From positions 1-32,580 of the forward strand of contig CAIOOA010000074.1 of assembly GCA_903859815.1 (NCBI GenBank): a stretch of DNA of 32,580 nt, given 5' to 3'. The stretch is from an uncultured Methylococcaceae bacterium. Its GTDB lineage: Bacteria; Pseudomonadota; Gammaproteobacteria; Methylococcales; Methylococcaceae. Positions 7,751 through 17,032 of this stretch are shown here, in pieces (within the stretch, counting starts at the first letter, position 1; each line of letters begins with the position of its first letter). The notes below the pieces were generated by a model, which saw only the letters and a program-made list of their open reading frames with translations, ran no database searches and had not been told where the DNA came from. The position numbers and the translations under genes are program-made.

Positions 7751-9646
7751 TCACAGGGCTTCCAAATCAATTCCCGGTGTCTCCACAACCACATGGCCTA
7801 AGTCATCCCACTTTACAGTGCCTATGTTCTTCCAAGCTTGCCGCTTATTATAGTCGCGAAGATTGGGTTCCCAATCCATGGGAACACGGACTTCTTTCAT
7901 CTTCAAAAGAAAAACAGTGTTGCCCGCATCAAGGCCCACTTTGTTGCCCCAAAAAGCGGTCACTTGCATTAACGCCTTGTTCAGCCGTTGGCGTTTGATG
8001 TGCGGTGTCACCGCGATATTGGCCCACCAACATTGAACACGCCCCCAATTGGGTGCAACGATGCGGCCTTCCTCGTTGACGAAGGGCAGAAACTGCTCCT
8101 TGCCGTCTTTATCCAAGTAAGCAATCGCCAGAAGGTGGGTGTAACCGACAAAGTGGTCGTGCATGTACAAGGCATGGGGTGTAATGCCTAAGAAAGTATG
8201 CGACAAAAACAAAATGGAATTGCTGACACCTTCCAGCACTTGCCCCAGTTCGGTGTTGGCGTGGCCTTTGTTGAGCCTGAAAAACACCCCAAACTGCAAG
8301 GTGCTGTTGAGTTGCAAGAGGATGATGAGCACTAAAAACTTGGCAATTCGCGTGGCTTGACGGCGCTGCGTCCCGGCATAGTGGTCAAACAACTGGGCAA
8401 ATAAATCATGGTCGGGTGATTGTGGCGGTGCGGCACAACTGACATCACACACTTGACGGGTTCGGTTGTCGGCGATGCTGCGATAAGTGGCCTTGGCGAT
8501 CTGATTAATGCCGGGCAGGCGGATTATCCAAGCAATAGGGGCGGGATACACCATTGCCGTCAGTATGCGGGTATAAGTATCAACCCCTGCATATAATTTC
8601 CCTTGCTTATCCACTGCATACAAATCCGTTAATAGTTCCGCTTCGGGGATGGCATCCAAGGCCCGGCAATCTTTAGCATGAGTTTGTAAGTCTCTGAATG
8701 AGATTGCACCGAATAGGTCAAAATGGGAAAGAATAATCACCGTGCGGTTGCACAAAGGGCAAAGCCCGTCATAATACACCGTTAGCGTCGTCGCCTTAAG
8801 GCGCAGACACTTCCACCAAGAAAACGGCACCAGCAGCGCGTAAGGGGCCAACATGCCAAAGCCGAACTGGTAAATGTTGAGCGAAAGGATGATGCCGATA
8901 TGAAAGCTGACACCGATCAGTAACAAGGGAATCCTTGCCCAGCGGAACCACATCAATGGCAGAAACAGGAATTGAAAGCTAATAAGCGAATAACCAATGA
9001 TACGCTCCAACCATTCGTTATTGAGCAGCCAATCCATATTCAAGGGCGACATGTAATAGGGATGGGTGGGCGGTAGCCAGGAACCCATGCCATTGCGCCA
9101 AAATTCGGCTGACAACTTGTGGATGCCAGCATCCAAATACAACAATCCCAGCACGATAGCCACTGGCAACAGATAACACAACACCGACACGGAAGTGTTA
9201 GGCTGATAATGCTTGGTTAAAAATGAATACTTCAGCTTGTAACGCAGATTATCCAAAGACAAACCGCGTTGAGCAGGCAGGAACATCATCAGGAAGCTGA
9301 TGCCGGTCATCATTTGGTCAAAGCCGCCGTCAAAGTCCAGCCACATCGGCGTAAAACCGACGAATACCAGCCATAACAGATAATTCCCCACCGCTGCGAC
9401 GCGGTAATGAAGGCCAATCGCCATGCAAGCCGCCAATATCGCCCATAAGAACAGGAATAAATCCACCACGGGCGAGGCTTGGTCCACAAAGGGGACGCGG
9501 TCAAAAATCAAATGACGGAAAAATAGCAGATAAAACACTTCCTGCAAAATCACCAAACCAACCAAGATGCGGAAAACGCCCAAGCCTGTGGCTGGAACTT
9601 GTTTTTCCAAGCCTTTTTGGACGAGTTCGCGGAGCAATCGAATCAT
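7751..9646 (-). CDS. HTTM-domain membrane protein fused to a DCC (DUF393) thiol-disulfide domain
   Basis: The product has 631 aa. Residues about 20-280 form a multi-pass membrane region with the HTTM (gamma-carboxylase-like) pattern: FRILVGLVIL, a run of helices, LYLDAGIHKLSAEFWRNG and a conserved Trp/Pro-rich WLPPTHPYYMSP. Residues about 286-395 form a DCC domain with the motif DGLCPLC (Asp293, Cys296, Cys299). One more helix (about 435-455) and a soluble C-terminal domain (about 480-631) follow. HTTM proteins are thought to be membrane enzymes or quinone-linked redox proteins; the substrate is unknown. The gene stands alone; its start is the ATG at 9646. Fusion of HTTM and DCC in one chain suggests electron transfer between the two parts (inference). 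Confidence 0.8.
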   Translation of the reverse strand: MIRLLRELVQKGLEKQVPATGLGVFRILVGLVILQEVFYLLFFRHLIFDRVPFVDQASPVVDLFLFLWAILAACMAIGLHYRVAAVGNYLLWLVFVGFTPMWLDFDGGFDQMMTGISFLMMFLPAQRGLSLDNLRYKLKYSFLTKHYQPNTSVSVLCYLLPVAIVLGLLYLDAGIHKLSAEFWRNGMGSWLPPTHPYYMSPLNMDWLLNNEWLERIIGYSLISFQFLFLPLMWFRWARIPLLLIGVSFHIGIILSLNIYQFGFGMLAPYALLVPFSWWKCLRLKATTLTVYYDGLCPLCNRTVIILSHFDLFGAISFRDLQTHAKDCRALDAIPEAELLTDLYAVDKQGKLYAGVDTYTRILTAMVYPAPIAWIIRLPGINQIAKATYRSIADNRTRQVCDVSCAAPPQSPDHDLFAQLFDHYAGTQRRQATRIAKFLVLIILLQLNSTLQFGVFFRLNKGHANTELGQVLEGVSNSILFLSHTFLGITPHALYMHDHFVGYTHLLAIAYLDKDGKEQFLPFVNEEGRIVAPNWGRVQCWWANIAVTPHIKRQRLNKALMQVTAFWGNKVGLDAGNTVFLLKMKEVRVPMDWEPNLRDYNKRQAWKNIGTVKWDDLGHVVVETPGIDLEAL

Positions 9647-9782
9647 AGCGTGTGCCTAGGGCGAAATATGGAGGGTAAGCACCCCTCCGATGTCATGAAT
9701 GGATGACTTACTAGCATAAAATGGCTAAGGCTATCATATATGCGTCTGCATAAGAACCCTATGGGAATAAGGATGTGAAAAT

Positions 9783-9861
9783 GGAGCGTCAAAGCTTGCT
9801 TTGACAGGCGAAGCAAGCTTCAGATTTCCGTTTCTTTTGTCAAAGCAAGCTTTGACGCTCC
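9783..9861. repeat. Inverted-repeat element with perfect 23-bp arms
   Basis: The arms at 9783-9805 (starting GGAGCGTCAAAGCTTGC) and 9839-9861 (ending GCAAGCTTTGACGCTCC) are perfect reverse complements. Each arm is itself a small palindrome (GTCAAA-GCTTGC-TTTGAC), and between them sits a third, GAAGCAAGCTTC. The design (GGAG/CTCC at the outside, a GCAAGC or GCTTGC centre) matches the element at 31472-31533 with different arm bases. It lies in the 280-bp gap between the giant gene and the HTTM gene; nothing else was recognised there. Confidence 0.8.
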
Positions 9862-9926
9862 CGTCAGACTAGAAAATAAGCAGCTTTCGCGTCAGTGCGT
9901 AGCATCAACCCACAACCTACACCCGC

Positions 9927-12900
9927 TTACTCCGGCAAGGCCACCATCCGGCTGGATTTGGGGCCGTTAATCAGCTTTTCCCACAACAGGTTGTTTTTAT
10001 AGACCCAGATGCCGTGGGGCGCGAAGTCTATCACCAAATCCTGCTGGTTATTGTTGTCCAAGTAAGCGGCGGCCATGGTGACGGGGGACAGGGGGTGCAG
10101 TTGCACCCAAGCTTGGTTGTTCATGAACACCCACAGCCCGGTTTTGTTGCCGAAGTTAAACGCCACATCGGTCTTCCCGTTCCCATCCAAATCGGCTGTG
10201 ACCATGCCCAGCGGTGACAGAGGATGCAACTTCACCCAAGTGCTGTTGTTCATCCATTTCCACGACCCGTCAGCGCCGAAGCTGAACACCACGTCCTCAT
10301 GCCCGTTGCCGTCCAAATCGCCGACCACACTCAAGCCGGGCGAGCGGTTGTGGTCCAGCTCCATCCAAGTCGGCTCGCTGCTCCGGTTGTTCAAATGTTC
10401 CCACAAACCATAGGGGGCGAAGTCGAGCAACAAATCCTGCCAGTCGTTCTCGTCCAGATAGGCGGCGGTGACGGATTTTGCCAAAGGCCCAAACAAGGTC
10501 TGCCAAGGTTGCTGATTGTTTAGCAAGGCATTGATCTTCCTCGACTCGGCAAAACTGGCGACCAACTCCATGCTGGCATTGGCATCCAAATCGGCGGCAG
10601 TGATCGACACCGGCGACACGTCCCGCAGTTGCGTCCATTCCTTGCGGTTCATCCAAGCCCATATCCCATAGGGTTTGAAATCGACGACCAGATCAAACGC
10701 CCCGTTGCCATCCAAGTCGGTCGAAACCAGTTGGCTAGTCGTCAGCGGATGCAGTTTCTCCCATACACCATTGGCATGGCGTATCCACAAGCCATTGGGT
10801 TTGTTGAAGTCGATGGCCAGCGCATCCATGCGGATCGTGCCGAAGCGGGCCGTCACTGACTTGGCCTTGTCCATGGTGACTTGGCAAGTCGCGCCCTTGC
10901 CGTGGCACACACCGGACCAGCCTGCAAAGAACCACGGATTGTCAGCCTTTGGGGCGAGGGTGACGACCGTGCCGTTGGCAAAACTTTGCTTACAGCTTGT
11001 GCCGCAAACGATCTCGCCAATATCACTCATGACAGTCCCGCCAGTGTTATTGGCATTGGTGACGGTCAGGGCAAACCCAAGGGTCACGGGAATTGGTAAT
11101 GTCACCTCTGGGGCGGGATTGTAATTATCATTACTCGCTTGATTGGCGGCGATGAGGCAAGTGCCAACTGCTCCGCCAGTGACTAGGTTGCCGCTAACCG
11201 TGCAAATATTGGGAGTTAGAGTGCTGAATGTCACGGGATTTCCAGATTTGCCACCTGTCGCCGCTAGGTGGCACGTATCGCCCACTGCAATAGAAGGTGG
11301 TTTGCAGTCAAGATTTGAAATGGTCTGGTCTGCCTTATTAATGGTGATGTCCTGTGTAGCTTGAGGTGCGGCGTCGTAATTGTCATTGCCCGCTTGGTCG
11401 GCAGCGACGGTGCAAGTCCCCGCTTTAACGCCTGTGACTATGTTGTTAGCAACCGTGCAAATGGTCCGAGTTAACGAACTGAACGTGACCGGATTGTCTG
11501 ACGCGCCGCCAGTGGCTGTCACGGTGCAAGTTCCATCGACTTTACAGGTGGTAGGCGGCAAGCCAAACGTGATGGTTTGATTCAATTTAAAAATCGCATA
11601 AGCTGATTTGACTGCGTTCATTGCTACATCACAGGTTATGGCCTTTCCGTTGCAAACGCCGCCCCACTCGACAAAACTGGAATCTGCCCCCGGTACGGCA
11701 TAAAGCGTGACTGTTGTATTAGCTGTATATCCTTCCGTGCAATCGGTTCCACATTGAATGCCATTAGGGGAACTGTAAATGTCACCATTGCCTATCCCCT
11801 GTTTTTGTACAGTCAGTTGATTGGTTTTTAAATTAAATATGGCAGTAACAGTTTTTGCTTGGTTTAACGTGACTTCGCAGTTCCCTAATTCGTTTGGGCA
11901 AGCTCCTTGCCAGCCTACGAAAGTTGAATCGTTAGCGAAAGTTGAATCGTTAGATGGTTGTGGAGTTAAAATGACAGTCGAATTGGCTGCATATTCATAG
12001 GTACAAGTACTTCCGCAATTAATGTGTCCATCATTGCTCGTAACTGTGCCATCACCAGTACCTTGCTTGTTGACCGTCAACGGTAAAATTGGATTGTCGA
12101 GATATTGATTGACTGCATCTTTTGAAAAAGTCTTTACATAGAGATTTTTGTCAATACCAATGTAAGAGATTACAAGTTGTTTTGTATTTGCGTCATAAAA
12201 TATTTTATTATAGTCACAGAGATATTGCTGGATATTTCTTATATTTGCACCACAGCTAATGCCGTTGACTTGCTTAGAATAAATATTATAGCCATTACTT
12301 AATGGTACTGATTTATCACTTGTCGATCTCCCTAGAACAACAGTTTTATTATTTATATTATAATGAATAAAGAAAGCTATTCCAGACTCATCATTAGTCA
12401 TATCATCAACAAATGATGTAGCACCTAGCACGGGTGTCGTATCCGGCGAAGAGACTTGAAAATAGTTTCCACAACTATTTACATGAATATTATTGTCAAG
12501 CTGAATTTGAATAGGTCTTACGCAATAAGAATATCCGCTCCTATAGGTATTATAGGTAAAAGTGTTATTTTGTTGATATACAATTTTAGTGGCGAATGAA
12601 CCTCCTGACTGTTGTTGGGCTATAGCAATCATAGGTTTTGCATCTAAACCACTGGCTATGGCAATATCCCATATAACTTCATCTTTATTTTCATCAACTG
12701 GGACAACCTGCATAGTTAATGAACTCCCCACTTTCCCCGAAAAATATCCTAAATAAGAAAAAGGCCATGTATATTTCCAATGATCAGCAGTTGTCACTAA
12801 CATAATTTGATCGTCAGCAGTAATGGTTACTTTATTCAATCGCCCAATCATGCCATAAGTTGAAGCATTTTCATAAATCACAGACCAATTGCCTTGCATA

Positions 12901-15900
12901 TCTCTGGTGGCATGTGCAAGCTTCTGATTTCGAGACCCCCATGTCACATTTTCCCCCCAAAAAACATGAACCCTACCCAATGAATCAATATCCATAGCAA
13001 ATGTTCCTTGTCCAAATTCGGTATTCCTATTCCAATTAGATTTCACTACTTCGGCGGCAGACCATTTTCCATCATTCGATAAATGCCGATAGTAAATCGT
13101 TTGGCAATCATGATCGCAATATATTAAAGACATAAGCCCTAGCTTGCTTCTGCCCGTAACAAAAGTCACGACACCGGGCAAAGGCTCGGCTGAGAGGGCT
13201 GGTGGCAGAATGCCGTCGATGTTTATGGTGACGCTGGCTGTCGCATTGGCTAAGCCATCGGTGACTTGGAAAATAAAACTATCCATGCCACTATAACCCG
13301 TGACAGGTGTATAGCTAAAGCTGCCGTCATTATTGATAGTGACAGTGCCATGTGTTGGCGGGGAGGCCGCAGAAAACTGAAGTATATTATTGTCCGGGTC
13401 GGTGGCGAGAAGTTGTCCACTGACTGGGGTATTTTGTGTGGTTTGCAAATGACTATTTTGTGGTTGTGGCGGTTGATTAGTTAGAGTGGTTGTGACATTA
13501 CCCGTGGCGATGTCAGTGCCATCGCTGACAATAAATTCAAAACTGTCACCAGAATAACCACCAGAAGGGACATAAACAAAATTGCCATCAGGATAGACAA
13601 TAGCCTTACCGTGGTTGGCTGACTTTTTTAAACTAAATGTCAGCGGTGCATTCTCAGGATCAGTACCGTTCAATTTCCCCATGATGGGCGAATTATTCCC
13701 GCCATTAAATAATAAATCGGTTGTTTGAGGAGGTTGATTGATGGTGATAAGCCTTTGTTTAGCCCTTATAATATTCGGATTGTTGGCCATTAAGTTCCAA
13801 ATCAACCCGCTTCTAGCATTTTCAATGTGCAATAGCATCGGGCCTTGATCTATCGAAAACAATGCCCGGTTGACCCATGAGCCGGATTTCCTGAGCCAAT
13901 TTGAAGGATTGCTTTTAGTATCAACGATGGTTGCGGGTTGAATATCTGAATTAAACGCATCAGGTAGACCAAAGCGATAATGCCATTGATTTCTTGTCCA
14001 ATTGCCTGTTATCCCTTGCATGACCGCCGAGTAAATATCTTGGTCGATGACTTGACTGTTTTTCATGGAAAACCCAAGCGAACTTATCATCCCGTAATTT
14101 GTAATCGTGCCATCCTCATACGAAGTTGTATCTCTGGCTATCTTGGAGATTGCATATGCAAAATAATTGTCAAATGGCCCTTCGGCAGACGACACGCCCC
14201 AAGAGGATTGACCATAATTTTGAAACCCCTTGGGATTGGCTATTACTTCGCTGATGGCTGTGCGTATTGCCATTTGAGAATTGGCAAACCAATCAATTTG
14301 AGACCCTTGTTGTTGATCGCAAGAGGCATCGTTAATTTTCCAATTACTCATATCCATGAAAGCTTGCATGAATTGGTAGGTGAACAAAGCGCCGGGATAA
14401 GTTCTAACTAAACCAGTTTCATTTTTAAGTCTTCTTATCCAACACCAATAGGCAGAACGTGGTACTGAGTGTGTGGTTGAACCCATTGCCAAGATTGACA
14501 CCAATTGGCCTTCATCGGTGTAATAATCCAAGGTTTGTGGAAAATTAGATTGACCAGAAAACTGACCTTTTCCTTCATTGTCTTGGAATAAAAATGCGCT
14601 AATGTCATTATTGCGGACTTCATTCGGTTTCCATCCTAAATAAAATTGTTGCCTGTTTGATTCAAGCATGAAAGCCCAATCCACGTTGTCGTATATGGAT
14701 TGGGCTAAATTTCTTATTTCAACTTCCTCGGCATCCGATCCCGTAAAGTAGCTTTGGGTGGTAAGAACCCCCATAATTGCCAAACCCGTGTCAATGGTTG
14801 AAAGTTCCACTGTGTTCAGTGACTCGTCGGTAGGAGTGCTTGGAAAGTCAAAATTCAGTTTGCGCTTTCCATCCACGCCTAGAAAATGATAAAACCATCC
14901 TTTATAACCAATACGGCCTATCGGTTCGGCACCGAAAGAGTTTGGATTGGCGAGAATTCGCAACATTGCCAAGGTTCGCGATCTCGCCTCCGAGCGAGTT
15001 ATCCAACCCCGTTCAGCACCAATGACATAGGCTGGCAGACCAAACCCAACCCCTCCCATTGAAAGTAGGTCGCCAAAAGATGAACGGTCTTGGGGTATTC
15101 CTAGACTAGCAGTTTTTCTGCTAGTCCAGTCAATGAAATATTGAAAGGCGCGCCTTTCAACTAAATCCAACATTTGTTCGTCATTAGCGGGTTGAACCTC
15201 TAAGCGATCAGGGACAAACCAAAGGCTTTTGATGTTCAATGTGCCTATATTTGGATTCGAATTGATTCGCTCTATGACCAAACTGACAACCTTGACATTA
15301 TTAACAGAAAATCCAGTGTCTTCTTGGTATTGAGATGTATCGCGGAAATTCCAATCTATAGTCATAGGCTGAGTGACTGGGAACCGCATGAATCGAACTT
15401 TCTGATTGACATCTTTAAGTTCAACTCTCAAATTAAGCAAAGTTCCTGAGTAATCTACATCTATACCCAATCTTTCGAATCTTCTAGCGCCGTTTGGCTC
15501 ATTGATGATGCCATCAATATTATCTAAATTCAGGCTGTGCTCCTGAAATGTAATGGTTTGTATCGAGCTGCGATTGAAGGTACCCAAAGTGTCGCAAAGC
15601 CCGAATACGCAAAAGAAAACCCCCGTGTATGCTTGTGGATCATTAGTGATAGTGAAATTCCAATCAAATTTCATCCCTACAGATTTCTCCTGACCACTTG
15701 AACTATCAATAATTATTAGTGGAGGTTTTCCATAATTGACTCCATCTTTGTTGAAAACACCAATGTTACCGTAAAAGTCATTAATCCCTGTATCCTGCTT
15801 TGTCACCATATCAGAGAAATCTTCAATGATGGCCTTTTCAACAGCTATTGCATTTGCAAGAATTGAATATAGTGAGCATCCACATAGAAGCGAAAATACA

Positions 15901-16112
15901 GCAAATCTCAAAATGATTTGTTTAAAATAAGGTATCGTGCGAGGCGTGAGGCGTGAGGCGTGAGGAAATATGATATATGTAATTAAGCTCATTATTAAAT
16001 CATCAATCACAGAGAGCATAGCCACTAGGCCAGCCGAGACAATATAAGCTAATTGACAGTTAAAATTAATGCAATGACTAGGCCGAACTGACATATTGGA
16101 TAGGCTGGACAT
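9927..16112 (-). CDS. Giant secreted multidomain protein with glycoamylase/GH144-like domain
   Basis: The product has 2061 aa from an ATG at 16112, which has AGAGGTG 6 nt upstream; a TTG at 16130 is also in frame. Regions in order: an N-terminus with two hydrophobic stretches (about 20-48 and 66-88, the second like a signal peptide ending ANAIA); a beta-rich region to about 305; a glycoamylase-like (PF10091/GH144) domain at about 310-785 with FGLPAYVIGAERGW, GWFYHFLG and VELSTIDTG; two cadherin-like repeats to about 970; a propeller-like region to about 1335; two InlB-like repeats with paired Cys; two Ig-like repeats (VAADQAGNDNY); a third InlB-like repeat; and seven FG-GAP-like blades (about 1760-2061) with Ca-binding DLDGNG loops. 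GH144 enzymes cut beta-1,2-glucans; the substrate here is unproven. An upstream riboswitch-like RNA suggests control by c-di-GMP. Confidence 0.85.
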   Translation of the reverse strand: MSSLSNMSVRPSHCINFNCQLAYIVSAGLVAMLSVIDDLIMSLITYIIFPHASRLTPRTIPYFKQIILRFAVFSLLCGCSLYSILANAIAVEKAIIEDFSDMVTKQDTGINDFYGNIGVFNKDGVNYGKPPLIIIDSSSGQEKSVGMKFDWNFTITNDPQAYTGVFFCVFGLCDTLGTFNRSSIQTITFQEHSLNLDNIDGIINEPNGARRFERLGIDVDYSGTLLNLRVELKDVNQKVRFMRFPVTQPMTIDWNFRDTSQYQEDTGFSVNNVKVVSLVIERINSNPNIGTLNIKSLWFVPDRLEVQPANDEQMLDLVERRAFQYFIDWTSRKTASLGIPQDRSSFGDLLSMGGVGFGLPAYVIGAERGWITRSEARSRTLAMLRILANPNSFGAEPIGRIGYKGWFYHFLGVDGKRKLNFDFPSTPTDESLNTVELSTIDTGLAIMGVLTTQSYFTGSDAEEVEIRNLAQSIYDNVDWAFMLESNRQQFYLGWKPNEVRNNDISAFLFQDNEGKGQFSGQSNFPQTLDYYTDEGQLVSILAMGSTTHSVPRSAYWCWIRRLKNETGLVRTYPGALFTYQFMQAFMDMSNWKINDASCDQQQGSQIDWFANSQMAIRTAISEVIANPKGFQNYGQSSWGVSSAEGPFDNYFAYAISKIARDTTSYEDGTITNYGMISSLGFSMKNSQVIDQDIYSAVMQGITGNWTRNQWHYRFGLPDAFNSDIQPATIVDTKSNPSNWLRKSGSWVNRALFSIDQGPMLLHIENARSGLIWNLMANNPNIIRAKQRLITINQPPQTTDLLFNGGNNSPIMGKLNGTDPENAPLTFSLKKSANHGKAIVYPDGNFVYVPSGGYSGDSFEFIVSDGTDIATGNVTTTLTNQPPQPQNSHLQTTQNTPVSGQLLATDPDNNILQFSAASPPTHGTVTINNDGSFSYTPVTGYSGMDSFIFQVTDGLANATASVTINIDGILPPALSAEPLPGVVTFVTGRSKLGLMSLIYCDHDCQTIYYRHLSNDGKWSAAEVVKSNWNRNTEFGQGTFAMDIDSLGRVHVFWGENVTWGSRNQKLAHATRDMQGNWSVIYENASTYGMIGRLNKVTITADDQIMLVTTADHWKYTWPFSYLGYFSGKVGSSLTMQVVPVDENKDEVIWDIAIASGLDAKPMIAIAQQQSGGSFATKIVYQQNNTFTYNTYRSGYSYCVRPIQIQLDNNIHVNSCGNYFQVSSPDTTPVLGATSFVDDMTNDESGIAFFIHYNINNKTVVLGRSTSDKSVPLSNGYNIYSKQVNGISCGANIRNIQQYLCDYNKIFYDANTKQLVISYIGIDKNLYVKTFSKDAVNQYLDNPILPLTVNKQGTGDGTVTSNDGHINCGSTCTYEYAANSTVILTPQPSNDSTFANDSTFVGWQGACPNELGNCEVTLNQAKTVTAIFNLKTNQLTVQKQGIGNGDIYSSPNGIQCGTDCTEGYTANTTVTLYAVPGADSSFVEWGGVCNGKAITCDVAMNAVKSAYAIFKLNQTITFGLPPTTCKVDGTCTVTATGGASDNPVTFSSLTRTICTVANNIVTGVKAGTCTVAADQAGNDNYDAAPQATQDITINKADQTISNLDCKPPSIAVGDTCHLAATGGKSGNPVTFSTLTPNICTVSGNLVTGGAVGTCLIAANQASNDNYNPAPEVTLPIPVTLGFALTVTNANNTGGTVMSDIGEIVCGTSCKQSFANGTVVTLAPKADNPWFFAGWSGVCHGKGATCQVTMDKAKSVTARFGTIRMDALAIDFNKPNGLWIRHANGVWEKLHPLTTSQLVSTDLDGNGAFDLVVDFKPYGIWAWMNRKEWTQLRDVSPVSITAADLDANASMELVASFAESRKINALLNNQQPWQTLFGPLAKSVTAAYLDENDWQDLLLDFAPYGLWEHLNNRSSEPTWMELDHNRSPGLSVVGDLDGNGHEDVVFSFGADGSWKWMNNSTWVKLHPLSPLGMVTADLDGNGKTDVAFNFGNKTGLWVFMNNQAWVQLHPLSPVTMAAAYLDNNNQQDLVIDFAPHGIWVYKNNLLWEKLINGPKSSRMVALPE
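15941..15965. repeat. GAGGCGT tandem repeat inside the leader of the giant gene
   Basis: Three exact 7-bp units GAGGCGT plus a partial GAGG lie at 15941-15965. On the minus strand they encode PHASRLTPRT (residues about 50-59 of the giant protein), just before its signal-peptide-like helix. Because 7 is not a multiple of 3, any change of copy number would shift the frame and turn the downstream 2000 codons off or on from this start. Confidence 0.75.
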
Positions 16113-16146
16113 AACTAGCACCTCTGACAATTCAATTTATCGACGC

Positions 16147-16187
16147 AAAAAAAAACCAGATTGACACGATCCGCCTCTGGAATCTGG
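16147..16187 (-). terminator. Intrinsic terminator in the leader of the giant gene
   Basis: On the minus strand the stem CCAGATT (16187-16181) and AATCTGG (16162-16156) is followed by an uninterrupted T9 (16155-16147). It stands 21 bp before the Shine-Dalgarno site of the giant gene and directly after the riboswitch-like region, so it is placed to act as an attenuator. A competing stem, CGCCT with AGGCG, can form around the same bases. Confidence 0.75.
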
Positions 16188-16200
16188 AATAAAGGCGCTC

Positions 16201-16310
16201 TTGGCAATCCGGCTGTCCCAAGGTGTAATTAAATCTGGATGGGACCCGTGACTTTCCGTCCCCGCCTTGCGGTCAGGTTTGGCTTTAGGCTTACTCTACC
16301 CCCGTCCTTT
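16201..16310 (-). promoter_or_regulatory. Probable cyclic-di-GMP-I (GEMM) riboswitch
   Basis: Read on the minus strand, the region shows the GEMM-I blocks in order: GCCAAACC (16283-16276), a GCAA tetraloop (16270-16267), GGGGACG followed by GAAAG, then CACGGGTC, a variable hairpin closed by GGTCCC/GGGAC, and AGCCGGATTGCC (16214-16203). The family binds c-di-GMP. The guanine before CCAAACC and the first cytosine of the final CC, which contact the ligand in the V. cholerae Vc2 structure as I remember it, are kept. The usual G-C pair next to the site (GGC-AAACC with CGC-AAAG) is here C-G. I could not find a convincing P1 stem, so it might be a degenerate copy. Confidence 0.6.
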
Positions 16311-16460
16311 TTAGCCTGTCAATCAAGAACGTTTTACTTGGTTATTTTTAAAATCCAGCCAAGTAGAATGAAAGGGGCTTAGGGTAGTTGAGATAAGTGG
16401 GCTTTCCAGCCATGGTTGCCAGTAAATCTCATTATGAGGTAAAGAGTTGACACCTAACTT

Positions 16461-16598
16461 GTCATTCCTGCCGGGAAGCAGGAATCCAGTCACATGGACG
16501 TGAAAATTGAGTTAACTCACAGGGCTTAATCAAACACTTACGCATCCGGCACGTTACCATCCCTAGCACTGGATTCCGGCAGTCCATGCCGGAATGAC
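16461..16598. repeat. REP/MITE-like element with imperfect 30-bp inverted ends
   Basis: The left end GTCATTCCTGCCGGGAAGCA (from 16461) and the right end (to 16598, ...CATGCCGGAATGAC) are imperfect inverted repeats of about 30 bp, each a small palindrome. The inner part shares CTTAATCAAACACTTACG and GTTACCATCC with the element at 29204-29399, so the two are one family. The bases from 16602 to 16765 hold nothing I recognise. Confidence 0.7.
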
Positions 16599-16765
16599 GG
16601 CTTCCACGTTAAAATGAGGCTCTCTGCATGGTTGCAGTCTGTGTATTGTTTAACGGCTAAAAATTTTTGGACAGATCACAATCCGAGTTTTTGCTATGGG
16701 TAGTTACCGCACTTTGACCTATCATTTGTCAAATTGTCTCTTTCCCCAGATTGACGTATAAGCGA

Positions 16766-17002
16766 AAACATCCATCAATTAAGGAATCATAGGTTTTCAA
16801 CTGGCTCAACTACCCCCAAACCTCGTCCAAGGTGTTGGCATCCAACACCCGCTCGCCCCAAACCAACAAGGTTTCGGCAGTGGCGATGCGTTGACGGGCA
16901 GAGTCCGGTAATGGGGGGGCTTGCGTTCCAGCAACCGGAGTAATAAAGCGGCTTCACCTTCCGCGCGGCCTTCCATAAATACACAATGATAAAACAGGGT
17001 TT
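16766..17002 (-). pseudogene. Decayed 3' remnant of a DUF2887/DUF4351 gene
   Basis: This stretch is closely similar to the 3' end and downstream flank of the intact gene at 18685-19542: the minus strand still reads SARQRIAT and LLVWGERVLDAN. It has a frameshift where the intact copy has a G-run (TGGGGGAAAC there, TGGGGGGGC here), a 6-bp loss near AETLL, and collapse of the 12-bp GRVEG/GRLEG repeats. Similarity also covers about 30 bp after the stop and ends near 16766. The 5' two-thirds of the gene are gone, with a MITE close to the break. Confidence 0.75.
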
Positions 17003-17032
17003 ATTATGGTTCCCACGCACCAGCGTCACTGA

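Noticed and set aside
7585-7998. Plus-strand ORF of 137 codons upstream of trxA
   Set aside because: Its second half is antisense to the HTTM gene, and the product is not protein-like.
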